A DNA stretch of 64,000 nt, taken from positions 1 to 64,000 of the IMG/VR virus record IMGVR_UViG_3300032287_000965. One strand, written 5' to 3'. Made by a program: the position numbers and the translations under genes. The DNA is from a virus. The notes below the pieces were generated by a model. That model was given only the letters and a program-made list of their open reading frames with translations. It ran no database searches and was not told the DNA's origin. Below, in pieces: positions 39,055 through 48,231 of the stretch. How positions within the stretch are numbered: position 1 is the stretch's first letter; every line of letters starts with the position of its first letter.

Positions 39055-39202
39055 ACGTGGGCAGGGGTTCTTCGTCCCTTGTCTGGACACGGAGGCCGTC
39101 ATACAAGACGGCCTCCGCAAAGCTTTAGCTCACCGCATCTTCCACGCCAAGGCCAGCGTGGGAGTAAAGAACGGCCTTGTCGGGGTCTGGTTTAGTCGGT
39201 GA
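39011..39202 (+). CDS. Small conserved phage protein overlapping the PrimPol end
   Basis: 63 residues. It starts in another frame within the last 44 bases of the primase gene and ends 11 bp inside the convergent giant gene. It reads VTYPWSQLKRGQGFFVPCLD, then GLRKALAHRIFHAKASVGVK and NGLVGVWFSR. This YPWxxLKxGxGFFVPxLD pattern belongs to a small conserved phage family of unknown role. The conserved pattern argues that it is real despite the overlaps. Confidence 0.75.
   Translation: MKKTLQVTYPWSQLKRGQGFFVPCLDTEAVIQDGLRKALAHRIFHAKASVGVKNGLVGVWFSR
39091..39116. terminator. Hairpin at the convergent operon junction
   Basis: A perfect 10-bp stem GGAGGCCGTC / GACGGCCTCC with a 6-nt loop, 37 bp past the primase stop and within the 63-residue gene. 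No T run follows on either strand, so it may be a factor-assisted terminator, a polymerase collision block or a transcript-stability element. Confidence 0.55.
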
Positions 39203-42200
39203 CCGACAGGAACTTTTCAACATAGTTGTTGCGAATCTTATCAATCTGCTCAACCCGCTTAGTCTTATCTTCTTCTGACATAAACGGATTGGCAATTACA
39301 TCGCGGCGCAGTTTCGACAGTTCGCCCACCTTCTGTTGCACAGTGCCTGACAACGAAGCGTAAATTACTTTGTTGCGGTACTCATCCAAAAACTCACGGG
39401 CTTGATCCCGCTTGCCTTCTGTCAGCAACCTACCGAATGTCCCCTTGGCTTGCTGAATCTCCAACATACGCTCGTACCCTGCATCCAACGTGCCCCGGCC
39501 TTCAACCGGCTGGAACATACCGCCAATGAACGGCGTGTCGTGCATCTTCTTGGTGGGCTTCGCTACTTCAGCAGCTTCCGTATTCAACAGCGGGTTGGCC
39601 AATGACACCAACGCAATACCCAAAGAACCCGTGTAGCCACGTGTCAGATGATCCCAACCGATTGGCGTGATGCCTGCATCACCCGTGATGCCGCCCAGCA
39701 ACTTGGCAAGTTCAGTCGTGGACTCACGATAGCGTTCGGTTGGCAGCATGGTTTTGACCTCGCGCTGCGACTCGATGTCACCGGCAAAGAACGACTTACC
39801 CAGATACAACTCAACAACGGGCTTGACCGCTTGCGGCAGACTGAGCGGGTTCGACAGCGCCACCAGCTTACCCATACCCTTGGTGATGTCCTCTGACTTC
39901 CTATCGTCAGCGCCCATATTGAACACCGCCTCCGGCAACGCTTTGAACAGGTAGCCCAATTCAAATGGGATAGGCACCTTCAGCGGCTCTTCTTCGCCCG
40001 GAATATAAACAAACCAGTTAGCCAGACGCTCTTCAGGCTTGGCGTTTTTGTACGCTTCGTCATCTTGCATCATGGCGGCGTACGCCATCGTGCCTGCGGC
40101 CAGCAGCAACCCGCGTTGGAAAAGCTTCTTGCGAATCTCAAGCTGCTCATTAAACGGCATCTCGCCTTTGAATGCACGGTACAGAACGTCGAGACCCTGA
40201 ATCTGCGCATTGAAGAACGGGATCATGACACTCAGCGCTTGCATACTGGGAGACAAACCACGACGGCTAAAGTTCATCGACTCCAGCGTACGCAGCAGCG
40301 CCTCCATCTCCGACATGCCTTTGGCAATCGAATCTTTATAAACAACCGCACGAGTAGCAGCATCGCCTTGCATCGCAAACGCATCAGCACGAGCCATTAG
40401 TTTTGCCCAGCCCGGTTTCCCCGCTGTTATGTCACGCAAGGCTTTGTCCATATCGCGCTGGTCGCCAGTAAAGACGTTACTGGATATGGCACCAGAGGCC
40501 ATAAGCTTGCGCTCTACTTCGCTGCGCCCGGCCACCATACTGGAAAGTTCCTTGAACGAATTCAAGATCGGCACACCGCTAGTTCCTGTGGTCATCCATG
40601 CAGTCAGCGGATCACGGATAGCCTGCTTCAAGGCGTATGCTGGGTTGCGAGTCACGAACTTACGCAGGATGTCGGCAGGCATACCCATCGCCTTGATCGC
40701 AAACGGCAGCGTGGTCTTGATACCTTCCATACCTTTGACGATCAGATCAGCTGGGATGCCAAAATCGTTGCTGTCAATCACCGCAAAGTGATCTTCGCCC
40801 TTGACTTTGAAGCGCACGGTGTTGGGGCCAGAAGGACCACTACCTTCATCCAGTGTGCTGGCAATACCCAGCTTGCGCAGGAGGAACGCAGAGTCCTTGA
40901 CCATCTGGTTACGCAAAGCCATGTTCGTCAGCATGAACGTGTTCTGCACGGCGCTGGTAAAGATCGGCATGATCTGGTCGTTGCTGCCCACCAGTTGCTG
41001 AAGCTCTGGCTCATCCTTGATATTACCAATACGAACAGGACGCTCTTTGTCCACCATCAGTTCAACAACGTCGCCGTTCATGCGGTAGAACGGTACATAA
41101 GGCAACGCCTTCAATTCAGCGGCTTGCTTCTGCGACATAGCGCCAGTCTGCACAAGGAAATCTACCAAGCCGTTGTTGTACTCCTGATAGATTCTATTGG
41201 CTTCAACGAACGCATCTTTGGCTTGCGGGTTCTGCTTCAGATACGCCATGACTTCAGCGTGTTCTGCTTTAGACCGAGCAGGGTCTTTCAGGTTCAGCTT
41301 CTCCCAGCCCACCTTCTCAGCGCGAAGACCTGCAATATATGCGGTCAGCATCGCTTCGGCTTGGGTGTCGTTCTTGATGCCGGACTTCGACAGGGCTTCT
41401 GCCACCTTAATCATGTTAGCGCCGGGACGGCTTTCGTAAATGTAGCCCTTACCGTCATCCAGTTTTTTCAAATGCAAAGAACCACTGGTCAGCGCCTGAG
41501 TCGCATACTGGCTGCGCTGCTCACCAAAACGAAGGTAGTACTCACCCTGTGTCGCTTCCAGCGAACTGATAAGCCCCTCGTCCTTACCCTTCTTGAACGC
41601 CTCAGACAACGCAGCAAAGCGGTCAACAAACTGCACCCGGCCTGTCAGACCAAGGATGTTGCCCATCAGGGTATCTTTTGTTGACTTCGACTTACCAACA
41701 AACGACGAGGCCATATCTGTTGGCTCTTCTTTCGACCGGAAAGAAAAGAAACCCGGCTTCTCTTCCTGAACGCCAACGTCCTTGGGGGCGTAGCGTGGCT
41801 GTTCTGGAACCTCAACATAGTCAGCGTCAACAACTGTTTCTTCTTGCTTTAATTCCGGTGCAGTCAACTCACCAACCATAAGCGGCTCAAACTGTATGTT
41901 CTTTTTGGCTACGCCAACCGAAGCCAAAGCTTCTTTTATTTTTTTAATAACATTATTTAGTTCGGGCAAGTCACGGTTTGTTATCAACGAACGCAGTTGA
42001 AACTGCAAAACGCCTTCTGCATCTATTCCAGTACTGGGCGTCCCAAAGTATTCTTCTTGCCGTTCCAATCGAGTGTCAAAATTAGCATTAAATTTTGCAA
42101 AATCATTTGGCGTCATTAATTTAAACAGTTCTTTGGCAAACGATTGCATTTGCTTTGCCACAGAATAATAAGCGTCTTCACCAAAATCTTTAATAGCACT

Positions 42201-45200
42201 AACCACAAGCGCGCTGTCTTCCGGGGTAGTAATGCTACCGTCCCTGTTTAAAACAACTTGACGTTTAACGCTGTACACATCTGCGGGAATAGTAGTTGAA
42301 AATAAATCAAAAGTTGCATCTACTATTTTTCTTGTGTTAGGTTCGTTATCTATTACATCAATTTGAGTTACATCTGGCGCTATCAAATGCAGCGTGTTAC
42401 CGCCAGCATTAAGTGTTAAACGATTAATACGTGCGTCGCCATCCAACAATAAAGTAGCGTAGTCTCTCGAAGATTCAACAAACTGTATTTGCGTTCCATC
42501 TGCCACACTTAGTGTTGGCATTACGGGGTCTTCGCCACGAACAAGCACTTCAGTTATGCTTTTAACTTTAGGCAAAATAAGCGCGTCTTCGGTTTGTCCC
42601 ATGTACACATGCTTTACCTGAACAAGTTGGGTAAACTCAATGTTATTTTTTGCCGCAAAGTTAATAGTGCCCAGCGCTTTAACATCTGTTATTTTTGTTG
42701 CAAACGATACGTGGCCGTCGGAAATTCTGCGTAGTGCTTTGTACACATACGCAATTTTTTCTTCTGGCGTCTTTCCACGAGGCAACAAAAGTGTTCGACC
42801 ACTAATTTGAATGCTTTCTGCTTTTTGAGCTACTGCATCAGCGGCAATTTTTTTAAAAATTTTATCCGCTTGCTCTTGTATGCTATCCCGTTGAGCAGTA
42901 CTAAAATACGGCGCTGGAAGACTGACTGACACAACCCCGTTTGCATCATTGCGATCCCCGGTTAAAGTCAAAGAGTCCATAAAAAAGTGGCCTTCTTTAT
43001 ACGCATTAACGGCAGAGCGCACAAAAACATCATCTACTTTACGCACTACTTTTTCTGACACATACGTGCCGTAACCAAACATTGGAAGATCCTGTAAAAA
43101 ACCTGTTGTAATTTTAGTTTTTGAATCTTCTAACGCCTCAGCCATGTGTTGTTTTGTCGTACTGTCTGCGGCTTTAAAGAAACGAACGGTTTGTTCTGGA
43201 GTTAGAGTTCCTTCGGTTTGTATTGCATCAAGCATTACTTTTCTAAACTCAACGCCATCCAAATAGTCTTGGCTGCCAGCAAAACTTCTCTTCTTTAAAA
43301 AATCAGAAGCTATTTTTTGTTGCGCATCAGACAAAGATTGGTTGGGTGTATTTCCGCGAATCTCCCCGATTGATGTTGTACCATTCATTCGAATGGCGAC
43401 TTCTGGCACACCGTTACTGTAGTAAATGTAAAAATCGCCTCTGTTCAACTGTTCTTTTGCAGTACCGACATCTCTACCGGTACACCACGAAGTACCCGCC
43501 GCTCCCGCGTTGAGAGCTACTGCTGCATCATAGTCGTCGGCCTGCGCAAACTTCTTCCAACCCTGCTTGCCAAGATTTAATTGTTTGTTGCGATCCGCCC
43601 GTTTTTGCAACCCATCAAGGAACGCATCTTTCAGTCCTTTGCCAGCGCGAAGCTCTTCAATAATTGCGTTGGCGGAGTCATGCCCAATCACAGCAACAGG
43701 GTGAAGGTTGTCATCGGATATGGTTACGAGTTTTAACCGCCCGTTTTTATCCGCTATAACACTGTACTTAGACGCAGCTTTAGCCACCAACGCCTGTTCT
43801 GCCAGCGTGTAATCTGGGTTTTGACGTAAGTACTCCGTTAAATCTATGATGTCTTGAATTCGTTTTTTATTAACGTCATCCGCCTCAAGCATTTGATCGG
43901 ACGGGTCCATTGATGCATACGCAATTACTTGCGGGTCAGCGGTAAAAAAGTCTTCTACGTTTGACGCGTCGTACTGTCTGCCATCAGGCATACGACTAAA
44001 AGAATCCCAATTAATAGCGGTAACAAATGCCTGTTTTATGTAGTCTTCCGGATGTGTGTTCATCATGGCAAGATAACCCGCCGCTAAACGATCCACATCT
44101 TCTGGCGTACGGTCTTTCTGTTTGATCTCAGGACCAAACTGTTCCGCAAACTGCTTCATCGAGTTACTACCGGTGTGCAGCGCCGCAATGTCTTTGGCTG
44201 AGTACTTCCTACTGACCGGTTTTTCAGCACGACCAATCTTGCTGCTGGAAGGAATCATCAACAGATCAACAGCTTTGAGCGCATTGCCCAGCATGTTCTC
44301 TGGAATCTTCACGCCAAGCATACGCAGGATGACGCTCTTCAGACCTTCCCACAGGCTGGAGCCTTTCCACTTCTTATTGCGCAGTTGCTCTTGTAGGTTC
44401 CTGTTCGAGAAGACTTCAGCAGCAAACTCGGACAGGCTGCTCTTGGCGTTGGCGCTGGTGATCTTGGGGTCGTTCTTGATCGCGTTGTACATTGCAAGCA
44501 GTTCGCGCTTGGCGGCAATCTGCTCTTTGGTCAGCATGCTGTCCGGCATCTGGATCACGCGCTCGACAGCAGCGTGGGTGGCCTCGTGCAACAGAACTTC
44601 TTGAGACAGACCGCCATTGCGTGACAACTGAATCTGGGTGCTGATGGCTTCGCCCAGTACTTCCTTGCCTTCTGAATCAAACAGTTTGTCTTTAAGGACA
44701 ATGTCCGTAGCGTCTAGCATACCGGCCAGACGCGCCGCAACCACACGATTTATTTCAGATGCCTTGGGGTCATTGGCAATGCTGCGCAATACACCAGCGA
44801 GGTTGTTCGCCTCCAGCATCTTGACTTGTTCAGGCGATAAGTCGGGGCTTTCAACTTCCACACCACGGGCAAACTTGCCTTGTTCTTTCTCTCTTGCTTC
44901 AACTTCCTTTATTACTTTTTCTTGGGCGGCTTTAGTCATCGCCACCTGCATGGCGGTGCCTTTAGCTTCTTTGGCGGCTCGTGCTCTTTGGGTACGCTCA
45001 CGGGCTTCTTGACGTTGTTGATAGTCAAAGGCCTCCCCTTTAGCTTCAGACTGTCCTGCTTCAAAAGCTTCTTGACGACGTTGCGATGCCGACTTGCTTT
45101 CTTCCGAACTGGTACGCATACTGCCCAGCTTGGCAATCTTACGAGTAACTTGCGGAGTGCGTAGGTCTTTAACTTCCTGTTTACCCGCAGCAACCGTTTC

Positions 45201-48200
45201 GCTGTACTCTTCTTGTGCTTTAGCAACAGCCGCTTTGAACTCAGGCGCAGCTTTACCAAGTTCCGCTGCTTTGGCTTGCAAGTCTGCAAGGACAGGCGCT
45301 TCGTATGCGCGGAAGGCAGCCAGCTTTTCGTTAGCCGCTTTAACAAAGCTGGCTTCAGCGGTTTTGTACCGTTCGTTTTTTGGCGTCTTAACATTTATTA
45401 AGTGCGCTTCAAGGCTGTTTACTTTCTTATCAGCCTTTTCTTTCTCTATCGGATTCTCATCCGGCACAGCATCACGCACTGCAATCGCCGTTTTTAATTC
45501 TTGTTCAACACGAGCAATCTCTTTTGGGTCCGTATACTTTTCTTTCAACGCAGCCAACTTCTCCTGACCGCCGGTAAGAAATTTGTTGTACTTGTCAGCG
45601 CGATTCTTTAGTTCTTTTAAACGCGGCGCAGCGTACGCAGTATAGGCTTCAGTCTTCTCACCAAGCTCTTTGGCAATCTTTTCTTTGTCAACCTTCACCT
45701 TACCCGCTTGCACTTTGGCGGCGGTCTTAACTTGTCTGGATGTATCACGCGCAGACTTGCCCAGCTTCTCCAGTTCTTCCTGCTTCTGGCGGGGAGTCTT
45801 AATTGTTGGCTCACCCTTGGTGCCTTCAACAGGCGCAAACTCACCTGTCGTCTTGTACAGCTTGGCTAGTTCAGCATCAAGCTGCTGACGGTACTTTGCT
45901 ACCTCATCAAACTTATTCTGGTACTTGGCTTTTGCTTTTTCTACTTGCTGTTTCTTCTTGGCAATCTTGTCGGCAGGCGCTTTTGCTTTCTTCAGCGCAG
46001 TAAGCTGCTCTTCACGGGCATTGTAGTCATCCCACAGATCGTGCAGTTGCTGGAGAAGTGAGCGAACCTGAACCTTCTTGCCGTTGACTGTACGAGAACG
46101 AGGCGCTTCCACAATGTTGCGCAGACGAAGAATCTCTTTAGCCGCTTCTTCCGATACCGAAAACTCCACGCGCTCGTCACCCACCGTAGCTTCGTACGTG
46201 TCGTAGTTCTTTTCCCGACGCAAGATACCGCCGATGCGGTTTTTCAACAGTTCGTAGATTTCTTCACGCGGGGTCAGCTTCGAGTGCTGGGCGTTAAACG
46301 CAGCACGGTCGGCCTTACGGCGTAGCTCAAGAACACGATCTATCGTCTTCTGGTCGTTATTATTGATTGCCGTATTGAGCAGGTTGAAGTTGCCGTACAG
46401 CTCGTCGCTGCTAAACTGGCCTTCAAGCTTTTCTTTTACTGCTTTTGTTGGCTTGCCTTCTTTTAAGGCACCAATCTCGTTCTCAAGCTGCCGTACTCGC
46501 ATCAAAGCTTCGTGCTTTTGATCTTCGTGTTTATTACGGTTGTACGCATCCATTGGCCGCGTATCTTTTTGCAGCAAGGCGTTTAGTTCTTCCCGCCGTG
46601 TAGCCAACACACTCTCGCGCTGGGCAACAGCTTTCTTTGCTGCTGCGCCTAGTACTGCCTGATCTGGGCGCTCTGGTCCTTGTCCTGCCTGCTCAAGTTC
46701 TGTGGCTGTGTACTCGTCGCCCTTCTCTGTCTTGAACTTCAAGACTTCCTCGGACTTAGGCTGCGCCTCGTCCGCCCCAAACATCGGAATCTGTTCACCT
46801 GCTGGGGTTTCTTTGACGCGCAGCATATCCTGCTTCTTGCGGAAGGACTCTTCGGCTACAGCGCGTTGGGCTTTTAACTTCTCAAGCTGCTTCTCTGCTT
46901 TTTCAACAGCATCGTAGTCGCGCACATCGGCGCGGCTCATCTCACTGATGGTGTTCTGTAGCTTGGCAATCTTGGCGTCGATGGCCTTTAAGGTCTTGGC
47001 CTGTGTGCCTTCAATCTCTTCACGGGACTCGGTAAAGCCGCCAAGCTCCTCGATCTTGGCTTTAAGCGCCTTGGCTTTGGCTTCATTATCGCGGTATTCC
47101 GCGATCAAACTACGCGCCACATCGTCTTCACCAGCAGTACGGGCAGCTTCAATCTTCTCAGCCAACGGATCTAACGAGGCATTCAGCGTCTCGTAGCTGT
47201 CCATCAGCTTGTAGACATCGTACTTCTCTGGCGGTGCGGGCAGCATTCTGGTGGGTGGGGTGTACCCAAGCTGCGGCAGTTGCTCTGGCGCAGGTAGCGC
47301 CAGTAGTTCTTGGTTGCCTGCGGGTTGCAGTGCGTCCAGTTCCGATACGGGTGCTTCAGGCGGAATCTCAGGCCGAGGTTGTACAGGGGTTCTTCCAACG
47401 CCTTCCAACATGCTGCCGGGGATTGACAACGCACCACCAAGGACAGCGCCGCCCACGAAGCTGTCGAAGTATTCTTTACGGGCTTCTGGGTCATTGATTG
47501 CCAGCCCTGCTTGCAGGCGCTCCAGTACTTGCTGCCCAACTTCGGTACCGCCTTCTACACCCGCCGCTGTAAACGCAGGGGTGATGTACTTTTGCACAAT
47601 ACCCGCAGCTTCTTTATTGCCGATCTGCACCCCGGCACTGCTAAAAATTTTGCGGATACCGGGGATATAGCGGAAGCCAATTACATCAAGGGCGGCTTGT
47701 GGCACCGCAGTAATGGCGGCTTTGCCAAACTCAAGGTCTTCAGGCCGTGCACCTCTTTCAAGCTGGCGTGTCAGGTTCGAGCCAGTAAACTGCCCTGCGG
47801 ATGCCAAGCCAGACAAACCAAGCGCTGCTGGTACTCCCAGAGGCGCTGCTGCTAAACCTACGCCCAAAGGCGCGGCCATGTACGGCAACGAGCCGCCCAG
47901 AACACTCTTAAAAAACTCAAACGGCTGGTCTGTAAACTCTGGCGTGAAGGCAATTTGTGCAGCTTTTTTGCGGTGCGCGGCAGCGGACTCAGCCGCACCT
48001 TCTACGCCAAACCCCGCCAGAAACGCATCTTTATCGCCCAGCAGGCGCTCGATGCCCGCTCTGAAGTTGGCTTTAAGTCCCGACTGAGGCTGCGGTACGG
48101 GTTCTTCGACAACAGGCGGCGTAGTTAACCTGCGCAGTTCGTCTGCCAGTATTTGCGCATTTTCCGTATCACCGGCTTCATGCGCCTTCAAAAACGCACG

Positions 48201-48224
48201 TTCAAGCTGTCGAAGAGTTGTCAT
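39192..48224 (-). CDS. Giant polyvalent internal virion protein (3010 aa)
   Basis: 3010 residues, read from ATG at 48224. The N-terminus (LRQLERAFLKAHEAGDTENA) matches the start of polyvalent proteins. Residues about 110-160 are hydrophobic and Gly-rich, suited to membrane insertion. A long Lys/Glu/Ala coiled coil covers about 340-1100. A zinc peptidase motif H1213-EAT-H1217 follows. Residues about 1361-2118 are an AT-rich insert with GTSWCTG (1577-1583) and a solenoid-like region. The end has an LPD38-like domain (KQAIRDPLTAWMTTG, then IPFFNAQIQGLDVLYRAF). Such proteins travel inside the capsid and enter the host (inference from family). Confidence 0.8.
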   Translation of the reverse strand: MTTLRQLERAFLKAHEAGDTENAQILADELRRLTTPPVVEEPVPQPQSGLKANFRAGIERLLGDKDAFLAGFGVEGAAESAAAHRKKAAQIAFTPEFTDQPFEFFKSVLGGSLPYMAAPLGVGLAAAPLGVPAALGLSGLASAGQFTGSNLTRQLERGARPEDLEFGKAAITAVPQAALDVIGFRYIPGIRKIFSSAGVQIGNKEAAGIVQKYITPAFTAAGVEGGTEVGQQVLERLQAGLAINDPEARKEYFDSFVGGAVLGGALSIPGSMLEGVGRTPVQPRPEIPPEAPVSELDALQPAGNQELLALPAPEQLPQLGYTPPTRMLPAPPEKYDVYKLMDSYETLNASLDPLAEKIEAARTAGEDDVARSLIAEYRDNEAKAKALKAKIEELGGFTESREEIEGTQAKTLKAIDAKIAKLQNTISEMSRADVRDYDAVEKAEKQLEKLKAQRAVAEESFRKKQDMLRVKETPAGEQIPMFGADEAQPKSEEVLKFKTEKGDEYTATELEQAGQGPERPDQAVLGAAAKKAVAQRESVLATRREELNALLQKDTRPMDAYNRNKHEDQKHEALMRVRQLENEIGALKEGKPTKAVKEKLEGQFSSDELYGNFNLLNTAINNNDQKTIDRVLELRRKADRAAFNAQHSKLTPREEIYELLKNRIGGILRREKNYDTYEATVGDERVEFSVSEEAAKEILRLRNIVEAPRSRTVNGKKVQVRSLLQQLHDLWDDYNAREEQLTALKKAKAPADKIAKKKQQVEKAKAKYQNKFDEVAKYRQQLDAELAKLYKTTGEFAPVEGTKGEPTIKTPRQKQEELEKLGKSARDTSRQVKTAAKVQAGKVKVDKEKIAKELGEKTEAYTAYAAPRLKELKNRADKYNKFLTGGQEKLAALKEKYTDPKEIARVEQELKTAIAVRDAVPDENPIEKEKADKKVNSLEAHLINVKTPKNERYKTAEASFVKAANEKLAAFRAYEAPVLADLQAKAAELGKAAPEFKAAVAKAQEEYSETVAAGKQEVKDLRTPQVTRKIAKLGSMRTSSEESKSASQRRQEAFEAGQSEAKGEAFDYQQRQEARERTQRARAAKEAKGTAMQVAMTKAAQEKVIKEVEAREKEQGKFARGVEVESPDLSPEQVKMLEANNLAGVLRSIANDPKASEINRVVAARLAGMLDATDIVLKDKLFDSEGKEVLGEAISTQIQLSRNGGLSQEVLLHEATHAAVERVIQMPDSMLTKEQIAAKRELLAMYNAIKNDPKITSANAKSSLSEFAAEVFSNRNLQEQLRNKKWKGSSLWEGLKSVILRMLGVKIPENMLGNALKAVDLLMIPSSSKIGRAEKPVSRKYSAKDIAALHTGSNSMKQFAEQFGPEIKQKDRTPEDVDRLAAGYLAMMNTHPEDYIKQAFVTAINWDSFSRMPDGRQYDASNVEDFFTADPQVIAYASMDPSDQMLEADDVNKKRIQDIIDLTEYLRQNPDYTLAEQALVAKAASKYSVIADKNGRLKLVTISDDNLHPVAVIGHDSANAIIEELRAGKGLKDAFLDGLQKRADRNKQLNLGKQGWKKFAQADDYDAAVALNAGAAGTSWCTGRDVGTAKEQLNRGDFYIYYSNGVPEVAIRMNGTTSIGEIRGNTPNQSLSDAQQKIASDFLKKRSFAGSQDYLDGVEFRKVMLDAIQTEGTLTPEQTVRFFKAADSTTKQHMAEALEDSKTKITTGFLQDLPMFGYGTYVSEKVVRKVDDVFVRSAVNAYKEGHFFMDSLTLTGDRNDANGVVSVSLPAPYFSTAQRDSIQEQADKIFKKIAADAVAQKAESIQISGRTLLLPRGKTPEEKIAYVYKALRRISDGHVSFATKITDVKALGTINFAAKNNIEFTQLVQVKHVYMGQTEDALILPKVKSITEVLVRGEDPVMPTLSVADGTQIQFVESSRDYATLLLDGDARINRLTLNAGGNTLHLIAPDVTQIDVIDNEPNTRKIVDATFDLFSTTIPADVYSVKRQVVLNRDGSITTPEDSALVVSAIKDFGEDAYYSVAKQMQSFAKELFKLMTPNDFAKFNANFDTRLERQEEYFGTPSTGIDAEGVLQFQLRSLITNRDLPELNNVIKKIKEALASVGVAKKNIQFEPLMVGELTAPELKQEETVVDADYVEVPEQPRYAPKDVGVQEEKPGFFSFRSKEEPTDMASSFVGKSKSTKDTLMGNILGLTGRVQFVDRFAALSEAFKKGKDEGLISSLEATQGEYYLRFGEQRSQYATQALTSGSLHLKKLDDGKGYIYESRPGANMIKVAEALSKSGIKNDTQAEAMLTAYIAGLRAEKVGWEKLNLKDPARSKAEHAEVMAYLKQNPQAKDAFVEANRIYQEYNNGLVDFLVQTGAMSQKQAAELKALPYVPFYRMNGDVVELMVDKERPVRIGNIKDEPELQQLVGSNDQIMPIFTSAVQNTFMLTNMALRNQMVKDSAFLLRKLGIASTLDEGSGPSGPNTVRFKVKGEDHFAVIDSNDFGIPADLIVKGMEGIKTTLPFAIKAMGMPADILRKFVTRNPAYALKQAIRDPLTAWMTTGTSGVPILNSFKELSSMVAGRSEVERKLMASGAISSNVFTGDQRDMDKALRDITAGKPGWAKLMARADAFAMQGDAATRAVVYKDSIAKGMSEMEALLRTLESMNFSRRGLSPSMQALSVMIPFFNAQIQGLDVLYRAFKGEMPFNEQLEIRKKLFQRGLLLAAGTMAYAAMMQDDEAYKNAKPEERLANWFVYIPGEEEPLKVPIPFELGYLFKALPEAVFNMGADDRKSEDITKGMGKLVALSNPLSLPQAVKPVVELYLGKSFFAGDIESQREVKTMLPTERYRESTTELAKLLGGITGDAGITPIGWDHLTRGYTGSLGIALVSLANPLLNTEAAEVAKPTKKMHDTPFIGGMFQPVEGRGTLDAGYERMLEIQQAKGTFGRLLTEGKRDQAREFLDEYRNKVIYASLSGTVQQKVGELSKLRRDVIANPFMSEEDKTKRVEQIDKIRNNYVEKFLSVTD

Positions 48225-48231
48225 AGTTTTA

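Noticed and set aside
40788-41684. 298-codon frame on the plus strand
   Set aside because: Antisense to the well-supported 3010-residue gene; composition is typical of a shadow frame.
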